Part shown: piece after piece, positions 8,844 through 17,641 of the stretch
How positions within the stretch are numbered: the first letter of the stretch is position 1
Layout of the letters: each line of letters starts with the position of its first letter
NCBI RefSeq assembly: GCF_025143825.1
Contig: NZ_CP083560.1
Span: 124,001-188,000, forward strand
Reading direction: 5' to 3'
DNA: 64,000 nucleotides
From: Sulfitobacter sp. S223
GTDB lineage: Bacteria; Pseudomonadota; Alphaproteobacteria; Rhodobacterales; Rhodobacteraceae
The notes under the pieces: model-generated
Databases searched by the model: none
The model's input: only the letters and a program-made list of their open reading frames with translations
What the model was told of the DNA's origin: nothing
Program-made: the position numbers and the translations under genes

Positions 8844-8880
8844 AAATGGCGGTCCTTAGCAGGGCCGCCATTTTCGTTTT
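8844..8880 (+). terminator. Rho-independent terminator of cytochrome c2 gene
   Basis: A 12-bp stem (AAATGGCGGTCC / GGGCCGCCATTT, with one G-T pair) and a 6-nt loop are followed by TCGTTTT. This is the clearest intrinsic terminator in the window. It lies 21 bp after the cytochrome stop and, read from the other strand, beyond the end of the MaoC gene. Confidence 0.9.
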
Positions 8881-8959
8881 GGCCTACGGAGGGAAGAGGC
8901 GGCATCGCGCAAGTAACTATAACGCTCGCGCACGGGGGGCGTGGGCGAGCGTTCATTGT

Positions 8960-9430
8960 TCAGTCTTCGAAAACGGCCATACCCAGCCATTCAGCGATAA
9001 GGGCTGGTGTTTTCTCACCCTCGATCTCGATGGTCAAAAGGTTCTCTCGCAGCATATTTACTGGACCTTTGGGCGTCACTTTTTGCAGCATGAAGCGCCC
9101 GCGCAGGCGCGAACCAGCGAGTACTGGTTTCAGGAACCGCAATTTGTTCATGCCATAGTTGATGCCCATCACCTGACCGGGCAGCATGTTAAAGCAATCA
9201 TAGGCAAATCGGCTGGCAAGAGAGAGCGTGAGGAAGCCGTGCGCAATGGAGCCACCAAAAGGTGTTTCCGCCGCTGCGCGTTCCGGATCGACGTGAATCC
9301 ACTGTTCATCGCGCGTGGTCTTTGCGAATTCGTCGATCATTGCCTGATCAACGGTGATCCAGTTTGAAACTCCAACTTCTGTACCGATGAGCTTTTCAGC
9401 TTCGGCAAAGGCTGTATCGCGTGCTGACAT
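8960..9430 (-). CDS. MaoC-like (R)-specific enoyl-CoA hydratase
   Basis: A 156-residue single hot-dog-fold protein. The hydratase-2 motif is visible as TTRDEQWIHVDPERA, with the catalytic Asp-x4-His pair, followed by PFGGSIAHGFLTLSL. Such enzymes hydrate trans-2-enoyl-CoA to (R)-3-hydroxyacyl-CoA. The ATG at 9430 is chosen over an in-frame start 11 codons upstream because AAGGAG lies just before it. It is the downstream partner of the NADP-dependent oxidoreductase, 10 bp apart, in a two-gene operon. Confidence 0.85.
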   Translation of the reverse strand: MSARDTAFAEAEKLIGTEVGVSNWITVDQAMIDEFAKTTRDEQWIHVDPERAAAETPFGGSIAHGFLTLSLASRFAYDCFNMLPGQVMGINYGMNKLRFLKPVLAGSRLRGRFMLQKVTPKGPVNMLRENLLTIEIEGEKTPALIAEWLGMAVFED

Positions 9431-9440
9431 GGGAATCTCC

Positions 9441-10445
9441 TTATGATGGATCAGCGGACACACGCACCATGCGCTTGCCCTTGTTGTCGCCGTTGAGAAG
9501 CCCGATCAGCGCGGATGGCGCATTCTCAAGACCTTCAACGATGTCTTCTGTTACTTTCAGTTGGCCACGTTCCATCATGCCCTGCATAGCGCGGATGGCC
9601 TTTGCGTCGTTATGGGCGAAATCCATCACGATAAATCCCTCCATCCGCAAACGCTTTACCACGATTGCGCCGGGCAAATTGCGCGGACCGGTTGGTGACG
9701 TGCTTTGATATTGGCTGATGGCACCGCAGCAAACGACACGGCCGCGCTCATTCATCAGGTTAAGCGCAGTCTCAAGAATCTCACCACCAACGTTGTCGAA
9801 ATACACGTCTACCCCTTCAGGGCAGGCGGTGCGTAGGGCCTTGAACAGCCCGTCGGCGCGGTAATCGATACAAGCGTCAAAGCCGAACTGCTCCATCACC
9901 CAGTCGCATTTCTCTTGCCCGCCAGCGATTCCGACAACGCGACAGCCGAGTGACTTGGCGATTTGACCTACATAACCGCCAACCGAACCAGCAGCCGCAG
10001 ATACCAGAACAGTCTCACCCGGTTGGGGCTGACCAACGGAGATCAGGCCGTGATAGGCTGTCTTGCCTGCAATCCCGAAGACCGACATCAGATTTGAAAG
10101 CTGCGGCACTTTTGGTAGCTTGGTGACTTTGTGCGCGGGCGCGGTCACATAGTCAGACCATGTCGCTTCTGCCGATACTATGTCACCGACGGCAATTTTG
10201 GTAGAGTTGGACTCCGTGACTTCGCAAATAGCATAGGTTGGCATCGCATCGCCTGCCTTTACCGCCGCGCGGTAGGTCGCGCCCTGCATCCAAGACCGAT
10301 TGGCCGCATCTATGGACATGAGGATAACGCGCAGCAGGACCTCTCCTTCGCCAGGCGTGGGCATAGCGGTTTCGGTCAGTTTGAAGTTTTCCGGCGTCAG
10401 TTCGCCTTTTGGTAATTCGGCAACGACGATTTGGCGATTTGTCAT
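9441..10445 (-). CDS. NADP-dependent MDR oxidoreductase (YncB/PTGR family)
   Basis: A 334-residue zinc-independent medium-chain reductase of the curcumin reductase / leukotriene B4 12-hydroxydehydrogenase group. These reduce alpha,beta-unsaturated ketones or enoyl compounds with NADPH. The nucleotide-binding loop is SAAAGSVGGYVGQIAK; no structural-zinc Cys cluster is seen. The start at 10445 is supported by AAGGAA; longer in-frame starts lack one. It probably forms an operon with the MaoC hydratase. Confidence 0.85.
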   Translation of the reverse strand: MTNRQIVVAELPKGELTPENFKLTETAMPTPGEGEVLLRVILMSIDAANRSWMQGATYRAAVKAGDAMPTYAICEVTESNSTKIAVGDIVSAEATWSDYVTAPAHKVTKLPKVPQLSNLMSVFGIAGKTAYHGLISVGQPQPGETVLVSAAAGSVGGYVGQIAKSLGCRVVGIAGGQEKCDWVMEQFGFDACIDYRADGLFKALRTACPEGVDVYFDNVGGEILETALNLMNERGRVVCCGAISQYQSTSPTGPRNLPGAIVVKRLRMEGFIVMDFAHNDAKAIRAMQGMMERGQLKVTEDIVEGLENAPSALIGLLNGDNKGKRMVRVSADPS

Positions 10446-10492
10446 ACTGGGTTCCTTGAGGCTAGTGTGTTGGAAACGTGAAGGGATATTTG

Positions 10493-11146
10493 ATGAGTAG
10501 CGAAGCACGACAGCACAGGTTCACCCCGCCGCAAGGGGCTACGGACATTTTGTTGATACGGCATGGTGAAACTCAGGCTGCGGTCCGTGGGCAAAGTTTT
10601 CCGATGGTAGACGGCCAAGGCGATCCGCCGTTGCGGCCCGAAGGTGAGGCGCAGGCCCATGCCGTTGCTGCACGGCTGAAGCTTGAAGCGATTGACGCGA
10701 TCTATGTGACCACCATGCAGCGGACCCATCAGACCGCTGCGCCGTTGGCGACCGCTTTGGGCATCACGCCACTTGTCGAGCCTGATCTGCGAGAAGTCTT
10801 TTTGGGTGACTGGGATGGTGGTGAATTCCGCTTTCGCGCGGCCGAGAATGATCCGGCGATCCTGCGTGCGCGTGAAAAAGAGTGTTGGGGCGAGCTTCCG
10901 GGGGCGGAGACATTTATTGCCCTGCAATCGCGTGTCGTGCGCGGTCTGCGGCGCATTGCCACCGCGCATCCCGACCAGTTGGTCGCGGTGGTCGTGCACG
11001 GAGGCGTTGTCGGCGCAGCTTTGGCCGCTGCGACAGGTTCGCGTAATTTCGGATTTAACGGTGCCGATAACGGGTCCATCAGCCGCGTTGTGATCCATGG
11101 CGAACAAATGATCCTGCGGGGGTTCAATGACGTGGCGCACCTTTAG
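10493..11146 (+). CDS. Histidine phosphatase family protein
   Basis: A 217-residue branch-1 phosphoglycerate mutase-like phosphatase. The phospho-histidine motif LLIRHGETQ lies near the N-terminus and the second catalytic His is in VVVHGGVVGA. The ATG at 10493 has AAGGG at proper distance; a GTG at 10478 is possible but has a poor ribosome site. A second member of the family sits at 18686, beside an APH-type kinase. The substrate is unknown. Confidence 0.83.
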   Translation: MSSEARQHRFTPPQGATDILLIRHGETQAAVRGQSFPMVDGQGDPPLRPEGEAQAHAVAARLKLEAIDAIYVTTMQRTHQTAAPLATALGITPLVEPDLREVFLGDWDGGEFRFRAAENDPAILRAREKECWGELPGAETFIALQSRVVRGLRRIATAHPDQLVAVVVHGGVVGAALAAATGSRNFGFNGADNGSISRVVIHGEQMILRGFNDVAHL

Positions 11147-11188
11147 GGCGCGCCACGTGTGTATGATGGCATCACAGGGCATGAGAGC

Positions 11189-12187
11189 CTAGTCGACGTC
11201 CAATACGACTTTGCCCAACACCTTGCGGTCCATCATCAGGTTCAACGCATCGGCGGCTTTCTCAAGCGGGAAACGCGCCGAGATGCGCGGCTTGATCTTT
11301 CCGTCCTTATACATGGCGAACAGTTCGGCCATGTTTTCAGCATGCATTTCCGGCTCGCGGAGGGTGTGTGCGCCCCAGAACACGCCAACAATCTGCGTGC
11401 CTTTCAGCAGCGTCAGGTTAAGCGGAATTTTCGGGATACCGGCAGGGAAACCCACCACAAGGAAGCGGCCTTTCCAAGCAAGCGCGCGGACGGCTGGTTC
11501 GGCGTAAGCACCGCCAACGGCGTCATAGACAACGTCCACGCCGTCCCCGCCTGCAAGTTCTTTGATCTTGGCTGAAAATGCCTTTTGCGCGTCCCGATCG
11601 TCCATGTCACGGGTGTAGATCAGCGTCTCATCCGCGCCCAGTTCACGGCAGAACTGCGCTTTTTCCTCGGATGATACGGCGGCAATTACACGCGCACCTG
11701 CCGCTTTGCCCAACTCAATCGCGGCAGCACCAACACCACCAGCGGCCCCGAGAATCAAAAGCGATTCGCCGGGCTGGATTTCAGCGCGATTTTTCAGCGC
11801 ATGATGGGAAGTTCCATAGGTCAGAACCAAACATGACGCTTCGTCAAACGGCATCGCGTCAGGGATTTTCATGACCCGCGCCGCGTCGATACACAGATGA
11901 GTCGCGAAGCCGCCAAAGCCGGACATAGCCAGCACACGATCACCAACAGCGAGCCCTTCAACACCCTCGCCCAGCGCTTCGATCTCGCCCGCGATTTCCC
12001 CACCAGGCGCGAAAGGGCGCGGTGGTTTCATTTGGTACATATCCTTGATAATCAGGGTATCTGGGAAGTTAAGGCCCGCAGCGCGGACGCGTATGCGCAC
12101 CTGCTTTTTCTTCGGTTCTGGTGCTTCCATCTCGGTCAGCTTCAGTGTTTCCGGCCCGCCGGGCTCGTGGCTTAGCATCGCTTTCAT
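11189..12187 (-). CDS. NADPH:quinone oxidoreductase family protein (zinc-independent MDR)
   Basis: A 332-residue quinone-oxidoreductase-like enzyme. It has the N-terminal GroES-like fold (RVRAAGLNFPDTLI), then the Rossmann loop LGAAGGVGAAAIELGKAAG. GGAGGAG precedes the ATG. It is divergent from the paired acyl-CoA dehydrogenase operon across a 138-bp spacer, so the two may share control. In this setting it may reduce an enoyl thioester rather than a quinone, which is inference. Confidence 0.85.
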   Translation of the reverse strand: MKAMLSHEPGGPETLKLTEMEAPEPKKKQVRIRVRAAGLNFPDTLIIKDMYQMKPPRPFAPGGEIAGEIEALGEGVEGLAVGDRVLAMSGFGGFATHLCIDAARVMKIPDAMPFDEASCLVLTYGTSHHALKNRAEIQPGESLLILGAAGGVGAAAIELGKAAGARVIAAVSSEEKAQFCRELGADETLIYTRDMDDRDAQKAFSAKIKELAGGDGVDVVYDAVGGAYAEPAVRALAWKGRFLVVGFPAGIPKIPLNLTLLKGTQIVGVFWGAHTLREPEMHAENMAELFAMYKDGKIKPRISARFPLEKAADALNLMMDRKVLGKVVLDVD

Positions 12188-12325
12188 CTCGGGTTCTCCT
12201 CCATCTCATTTGGCCTGTAATGGGCCTGTGCAACTCATGCTTGTCAATCGAATTTCGAAATGCAATTCTGCTGTGCGGAATGGCGGCCCGCAAGAGGCCG
12301 CATGCGTTAACCGGGAGGAAGATGG

Positions 12326-13495
12326 ATGGCTGAGGCATTGTCTGCGGAAGATTTCCGCATGGAGCTGCGCGGCTGGCTGGAGGCAAACTGCCCCGCCGAA
12401 ATGCGCGATGGTGGCATGAAAGAAGATGGCATTTGCTGGGGTGGCAAGGATTGGGTTTTTACCTCTGACGCGCAAAAGCAGTGGTTAGAGCGTTGCGCCG
12501 CAAAAGGCTATACTGTTCCGACATGGCCCGTTGAATACGGCGGCGCGGGTCTGTCCCGCGATCAGGAAAAGATTTTCCATTCTGAAATGGACCGGATCAA
12601 CGCTCGTAATCCCCTTCAAAGCTTTGGCATCTGGATGCTTGGCCCCGCGCTGCTGCACTTTGGCAGTCACGAACAAAAGCTGGAATATTTGCCACCTATC
12701 GCACGCGGCGAAGTCCGTTGGTGTCAGGGGTATTCAGAGCCGGGCGCGGGTTCCGATCTGGCAAACGTACAAACGCACGGCGCAGATATGGGTGACCACT
12801 GGCTGGTAAACGGTCAGAAAATCTGGACTTCCTATGCTGACAAAGCGGATCAGATTTTTGCGTTAGTCCGCACGGACCGCGATGCGCCCAAGCATAAAGG
12901 CATTTCCTTTCTGCTGATTGATATGGATGACGCAGGCGTAGAGACGCGACCGATCAAGATGATCTCGGGTATTTCACCGTTCTGTGAGACGTTCTTTACC
13001 GATGTAAAAGTGCCAAAGCATCGCATTGTAGGTGAAGAAAACCGCGGCTGGGACGTGGCCAAATATCTGCTAACGCACGAGCGCGAGATGATCTCGGGTG
13101 GTGGTGCAGGATTGTCTGGTGGCGGACGCGCTTTGGGTGCTGTGCTGACTGATACGCTTGAGGTGCTGGATACCACATTGCGTGCTGATGCCATGCGCTG
13201 CGAAATTGACGCGTTGACGATTGGTCTCACGCTTGAGCGGTATAAGGACCAAGCGGAGGCTGGGCAGGGCGCTGGCGATGCGTCGGCCATGCTGAAATAT
13301 ATGGGCACCGAATTGAATAAGCAGCGTCATGAATTGATGATGACAGCGGGCGGTTCGGCTGCCTTGGAATGGGATGGTGATGTTGGCAATCGCGCAGGCG
13401 ACTGGCTGCGCACCAAGGCAAACTCGATTGAGGGAGGCACCTCCGAGGTGATGCTTTCCATCGTGTCACGACGTGTATTGGGATTACCGGCATGA
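12326..13495 (+). CDS. Acyl-CoA dehydrogenase, Glu-bearing subunit of a tandem pair
   Basis: A 389-residue FAD-dependent acyl-CoA dehydrogenase that introduces the alpha,beta double bond of an acyl-CoA. The flavin motif GYSEPGAGSDLA and C-terminal EGGTSEV with VSRRVLGLPA are present. E252, in LTHEREM, lies where isovaleryl-CoA and steroid-type dehydrogenases place the catalytic Glu. GGGAGG lies seven bases before the ATG. Its stop overlaps the next dehydrogenase start (ATGA). Together they look like the alpha and beta subunits of a heteromeric enzyme, as in actinobacterial and proteobacterial sterol or bile-acid side-chain degradation. Confidence 0.9.
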   Translation: MAEALSAEDFRMELRGWLEANCPAEMRDGGMKEDGICWGGKDWVFTSDAQKQWLERCAAKGYTVPTWPVEYGGAGLSRDQEKIFHSEMDRINARNPLQSFGIWMLGPALLHFGSHEQKLEYLPPIARGEVRWCQGYSEPGAGSDLANVQTHGADMGDHWLVNGQKIWTSYADKADQIFALVRTDRDAPKHKGISFLLIDMDDAGVETRPIKMISGISPFCETFFTDVKVPKHRIVGEENRGWDVAKYLLTHEREMISGGGAGLSGGGRALGAVLTDTLEVLDTTLRADAMRCEIDALTIGLTLERYKDQAEAGQGAGDASAMLKYMGTELNKQRHELMMTAGGSAALEWDGDVGNRAGDWLRTKANSIEGGTSEVMLSIVSRRVLGLPA

Positions 13496-14607
13496 GCAAA
13501 CTTGTACTGAGCGAAGAAGAAACCATGCTGGCCGATATGGCGCGGGGTTTTCTGGATGGCGCTGCCCCCGTTTCTGCATTCCGCAAAATGCGCGATGCTG
13601 GTGAAACCCACGATGCCAAATTGTGGAAAGAGATGGCCGGGATGGGCTGGGCCGGAGTTCTGGTGCCTGAAGATGCTGGCGGCTCTGATATGGGTTTTGC
13701 GGCGGCGAATGTGCTGGCGCAGGAAATGGGTAAGACGCTTGTCGTTTCGCCGTTTTTAAGCACGGCTGTAATGGCAGCAACCGCGCTGCGTCAGGTCAGC
13801 GATGAACGCGCCAAGGCGGCGCTGGCCAAGATCGCAAGTGGCGATGTTACCTACGCTTTGGCGGTGGATGAAGGGGTCAAGCACGACCCTGATGCAACAA
13901 CGCTTGAAGCTAAAGCAGATGGAAATGGCTTCCGCCTGACGGGCAAGAAGACTTTCGTTGTGGATGGCGCGATGGCTGACCGATTGCTCGTTCTGGCGCG
14001 TACTGCCGATGGGCTGACGTTGTTTGATATCCCTGCAGACCGCGCGGGCATCACACGCAGCAAATCGAACATGATCGACGCGCGCGATGCGGCAAAAATC
14101 GACTTTGATAATGTCGAGGCGACCGGTGAGGATGTTCTGGGTCAGGTTGATTCGGCCATGACCATTCTTAAGCCGGCCTTGCAGGCAGGTCAGGCAGCGT
14201 TGGCCGCAGAAATGACGGGCCTTGCTGCGGGTGCCTTTGACATGACAGTCGGCTACCTCAAAGAGCGTAAGCAATTCGGAATTGAGATTGGTCGCTTTCA
14301 GGCGCTTCAACATCGCGCCGCGCATCTGTGGTGTGAGACCGAAGTGACCGCATCGGCGATTTTAAACGCTGGTCGTATGCTGGATAACGATCCTGAGAAC
14401 GCCGAACTCGCTGTTTCGTTGGCCAAGGCCAAAGCGACATCCACCGCGACCTTGGCGGTGCAGGAGGGTGTGCAGATGCATGGCGGTATTGGTATGACCG
14501 ATGCTTATGACATGGGTTTTTATATGAAACGTGCACGCGTTGGGGCGGAATGGCTGGGTGATTACAGCTATCACGCCGAAAAAGTCGCGGCACTGAGAGG
14601 ATTCTGA
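13492..14607 (+). CDS. Acyl-CoA dehydrogenase, probable non-catalytic partner subunit
   Basis: A 371-residue acyl-CoA dehydrogenase-fold protein starting inside the stop of the preceding dehydrogenase. It keeps the fold landmarks (KERKQFGIEIGRFQALQH, VQMHGGIGMTDAYDMG). It has no Glu at the helix position occupied by E252 in its partner (the aligned region reads TILKPALQ), and its C-terminus (AEWLGDYSYHAEKVA) lacks an EGT motif. Absence of a base in one of two coupled subunits is the hallmark of heteromeric dehydrogenases. Alternatively it is an independent enzyme of altered function. Confidence 0.88.
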   Translation: MSKLVLSEEETMLADMARGFLDGAAPVSAFRKMRDAGETHDAKLWKEMAGMGWAGVLVPEDAGGSDMGFAAANVLAQEMGKTLVVSPFLSTAVMAATALRQVSDERAKAALAKIASGDVTYALAVDEGVKHDPDATTLEAKADGNGFRLTGKKTFVVDGAMADRLLVLARTADGLTLFDIPADRAGITRSKSNMIDARDAAKIDFDNVEATGEDVLGQVDSAMTILKPALQAGQAALAAEMTGLAAGAFDMTVGYLKERKQFGIEIGRFQALQHRAAHLWCETEVTASAILNAGRMLDNDPENAELAVSLAKAKATSTATLAVQEGVQMHGGIGMTDAYDMGFYMKRARVGAEWLGDYSYHAEKVAALRGF

Positions 14608-14609
14608 AG

Positions 14610-15431
14610 ATGGATATTCAAACGCTATTCGGATTGGATGGAAAAGTTGCGTTGGTTACTGGTGGTGCCACCGGTATTGGACGCATGGCTGCGGAATCTC
14701 TGATGCGCGCGGGCGCCACCGTTCTGATCGCCAGCCGCAAAGGTGACGCCTGTGAAGCCGTCGCAAAAGAGCTGAACGCATTGGGTGCCAGCGGCAAGGC
14801 CATCGGTTTCGCCGGAGACGTTGGAACCGAGGAAGGCGTCGACGCGCTAGTTGCCGCTGTGAAAGAACGGACGGATAAGCTTGATATCCTGATGAACAAT
14901 GCGGGGATCACCTGGGGCGCGCCGCTGGGCGACTTCCCGTTCAAAGCGTGGTCAAAAGTAATGGACGTAAATGTCGCCGGACTGTTCGACCTGACGCAGA
15001 AGCTGTTGCCGATGCTCAAGGCCTCCGGCACAGTGGATGATCCTGCGCGTGTTGTGAACGTGGCTTCGGTTATGGGCGAACGTGAAATGGGCGATGGCGC
15101 CTATAGCTATGCTACATCCAAGGCTGCTGTGATCCACATCAGCAAAATTTTGGCGAAAGAACTGGCGGGCGATCATATCACGGTTAACAGCATTGCACCG
15201 GGTCCGTTCGTGTCCCGCATGACTGCTTTCGCCACGCACGACGAAGGTATGCGTAGCAAGGTTGGTGAGGACGTGCCGATGAAACGTGTTGGTCGCGATG
15301 AAGATATCGGCGGCTGCATGTTGTTCCTGTGCGGACGGGGCGGGGCCTACATCACGGGTGCTGTGATCCCCGTATCTGGCGGTATCAATGTCATGTCTGG
15401 CCCGAACATTTTTGAACAGGCGCTGCACTGA
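14610..15431 (+). CDS. Short-chain dehydrogenase/reductase
   Basis: A 273-residue classical SDR with the cofactor loop TGGATGIGR near residue 17, NNAG, and the catalytic YSYATSK (Tyr-x3-Lys). It lies 2 bp after the second acyl-CoA dehydrogenase and its stop overlaps the next start by 1 bp, so it is part of the same operon. It probably oxidises a hydroxyacyl intermediate or ring hydroxyl; the substrate cannot be read from the sequence. Confidence 0.87.
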   Translation: MDIQTLFGLDGKVALVTGGATGIGRMAAESLMRAGATVLIASRKGDACEAVAKELNALGASGKAIGFAGDVGTEEGVDALVAAVKERTDKLDILMNNAGITWGAPLGDFPFKAWSKVMDVNVAGLFDLTQKLLPMLKASGTVDDPARVVNVASVMGEREMGDGAYSYATSKAAVIHISKILAKELAGDHITVNSIAPGPFVSRMTAFATHDEGMRSKVGEDVPMKRVGRDEDIGGCMLFLCGRGGAYITGAVIPVSGGINVMSGPNIFEQALH

Positions 15432-16357
15432 TGGCTGATATCCGGTTTGATGGACGTGTGGCGATTGTTACAGGCGCAGGGGTCGGTCTTGGCCGCTCCC
15501 ACGCTTTGGGCTTGGCCGCGCGGGGCGCGAAGGTTGTTGTAAACGATCTGGGCGTGGCGCGTGACGGGACGGGTAAATCTTCGGAAGCTGCCGAAGCGGT
15601 CGTAGCTGAAATCAAGGCGATGGGCGGCGAGGCGATGAGCCACGGCGCGGACGTGAGCGATGAGGCAGCCGTCAAGGATATGGTCGCGCAAGCGATGGAC
15701 GCATGGGGGCGCATTGATATTTGCGTCAACAATGCTGGCATCTTGATGGATAAAACCTTTGCCAAAATGGACATGGCCGCCTTTCGCAAGGTGGTGGACG
15801 TACACCTGATCGGCTCTGCCAATGTTGCCCATGCCTGCTGGCCGATCATGCGTGAACAAAAGTATGGCCGTATCGTACTGACCTCTTCTGCTTCGGGGCT
15901 TTATGGCAACTTTGGCCAGTCCAACTATGGTGCAGCGAAAGCTGCGATGTTGGGGTTGATGAATGTGCTGCATATGGAAGGCGCGCGCGACAATATCCGC
16001 GTCAACACGCTGGCCCCCACGGCAGCTACACGCATGACAGCAGATCTATTGCCCGCTGAAGCGCAAGAACTGCTTGCCCCTGAAACAATCACACCCGGCC
16101 TGCTGTATCTGGTAAGCGAGGACGCGCCTAGTCAAGTGATCCTTGGCGCAGGTGCGGGCAGCTTTGCCGAGACGAGGGTTTACGAGACCCAAGGCATCAC
16201 CCTGATGGGAGATGACAACACCCCCGAAGCCGTCGCAGCACGGTTTGCGGAAATCAGAGACGACACAGACCAACAACAACTGGGCGATGCTTTCGGCCAG
16301 ACCAAGAAATACGCCCTTAATGCAGCCAAGGCCCGTGGCCTGAAGCTCGACTGGTAA
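15431..16357 (+). CDS. SDR related to the (3R)-hydroxyacyl-CoA dehydrogenase of MFE-2
   Basis: A 308-residue SDR with TGAGVGLGRSHALGLA, VNDLG after the first beta-alpha-beta unit, NNAG and SNYGAAK. The start and the VVNDLG element are typical of the (3R)-hydroxyacyl-CoA dehydrogenase domain of multifunctional enzyme type 2. That would fit an (R)-3-hydroxyacyl-CoA made by a MaoC hydratase such as the one at 8960. About 50 residues extend beyond the SDR core. Starts in the stop of the previous gene (TGATG). Confidence 0.86.
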   Translation: MADIRFDGRVAIVTGAGVGLGRSHALGLAARGAKVVVNDLGVARDGTGKSSEAAEAVVAEIKAMGGEAMSHGADVSDEAAVKDMVAQAMDAWGRIDICVNNAGILMDKTFAKMDMAAFRKVVDVHLIGSANVAHACWPIMREQKYGRIVLTSSASGLYGNFGQSNYGAAKAAMLGLMNVLHMEGARDNIRVNTLAPTAATRMTADLLPAEAQELLAPETITPGLLYLVSEDAPSQVILGAGAGSFAETRVYETQGITLMGDDNTPEAVAARFAEIRDDTDQQQLGDAFGQTKKYALNAAKARGLKLDW

Positions 16358-16372
16358 TATAGGAGACTACCC

Positions 16373-17569
16373 ATGCGTGACGCAGTAATCGTATCCACAG
16401 CACGTACCCCGATCGGCAAAGCCTATCGCGGTGCATTCAACAATACGACACCTCAGGCTTTGGCGGCCCACGCCATTGAAAACGCGGTCAAGCGCGCCGG
16501 TGTTGATGTGTCCGAAATTCAGGATTGCATCATGGGTGCCGCCCTGCAGCAGGGCCACTCCGGTGGCAACATCGCGCGTCAGGCGGCGATCCGTGCAGGT
16601 CTGCCCGTGACTGTTGCCGGCATGTCGCTGGATCGTCAGTGCGCCTCGGGCATGATGGCGATTGCGACAGCGGCCAAGCAGGTTATTACAGACGGTATGG
16701 ATGTGGTCATCGGTGGCGGTGTCGAGAGTATCTCTATGGTGCAGACACCTGAGATGCGCGTCAAAGCTGACGGCTGGCTGAAAGAGCACAAGCCCGAAAT
16801 CTACATGTCCATGCTGGAAACAGCCGAGACAGTCGCCGAGCGTTACAACGTTAGCCGTGAGCGTCAGGACGAGTACGCCGCACGCAGCCAAGAGAACACC
16901 CATCAGGCGCAAGAAGCAGGCAAGTTCGACGACGAGATCGTCCCGATGACCACCAAGATGATGGTCCAGAACAAAGAAACCAAGGAGATCACAGAGCACG
17001 AAGTGACCCTGTCCAAGGACGAAGGCAACCGCCCGGGCACAAGCGCAGAGATGCTGTCCGGTCTTCAGCCGGTGTTCAAAGACGGGCTTGTCATCAAAGA
17101 AGGCAAATACATCACTGCGGGCAATGCATCACAGTTGTCTGACGGTGCTTCTGCAACCGTGATCATGGAAGCCAAAAAGGCCGAGCAGATGGGCCTTGCG
17201 CCACTGGGCCGATACATGGGCGTGATGGCGGCTGGTTGTGAGCCGGATGAGATGGGTATTGGCCCCATCTATGCTGTGCCACCACTGCTGAAAGCTCACG
17301 GTCTGACCATGGACGACATCGGCCTGTGGGAGCTGAACGAAGCTTTCGCTGTGCAGGTGATCCAGTCACGTGACGTACTTGGCATTCCGGACGAGCTGTT
17401 GAACGTAAACGGTGGCGCGATCTCTATCGGTCACCCTTACGGCATGTCTGGGGCACGTATGGTCGGCCACGCGCTGATCGAAGGCAAACGTCGCGGTGCG
17501 AAATATGTTGTCTGCACCATGTGTGTGGGCGGCGGCATGGGCGCTGCGGGCCTGTTCGAGGTTCTGTAA
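16373..17569 (+). CDS. Thiolase (acetyl-CoA acyltransferase/acetyltransferase)
   Basis: A 398-residue thiolase that cleaves 3-ketoacyl-CoA with CoA. The nucleophile is C90 in LDRQCASG, with H354 in [10 protein letters not shown] and C384 in CMCVGGGMG. It follows the two SDRs and completes a beta-oxidation module (dehydrogenases, hydroxyacyl dehydrogenases, thiolase). Chain length and branching preference are not visible; a degradative FadA-like role fits the operon better than PHB synthesis. Confidence 0.9.
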   Translation: MRDAVIVSTARTPIGKAYRGAFNNTTPQALAAHAIENAVKRAGVDVSEIQDCIMGAALQQGHSGGNIARQAAIRAGLPVTVAGMSLDRQCASGMMAIATAAKQVITDGMDVVIGGGVESISMVQTPEMRVKADGWLKEHKPEIYMSMLETAETVAERYNVSRERQDEYAARSQENTHQAQEAGKFDDEIVPMTTKMMVQNKETKEITEHEVTLSKDEGNRPGTSAEMLSGLQPVFKDGLVIKEGKYITAGNASQLSDGASATVIMEAKKAEQMGLAPLGRYMGVMAAGCEPDEMGIGPIYAVPPLLKAHGLTMDDIGLWELNEAFAVQVIQSRDVLGIPDELLNVNGGAISIGHPYGMSGARMVGHALIEGKRRGAKYVVCTMCVGGGMGAAGLFEVL

Positions 17570-17589
17570 ACTTTGCGATTTGCGAACAA

Positions 17590-17614
17590 GAGGGGCGGCT
17601 TTAGTCGCCCCCTC
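17590..17614 (+). terminator. Hairpin between thiolase and nitronate monooxygenase genes
   Basis: GAGGGGCGGC pairs with GTCGCCCCCTC (10 bp, one bulged C, loop TTTA) 20 bp after the thiolase stop. No T-run follows, so it more likely attenuates or protects the transcript than ends it. Confidence 0.55.
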
Positions 17615-17641
17615 ACCGTCAACATGAATTCAGGATATCCT

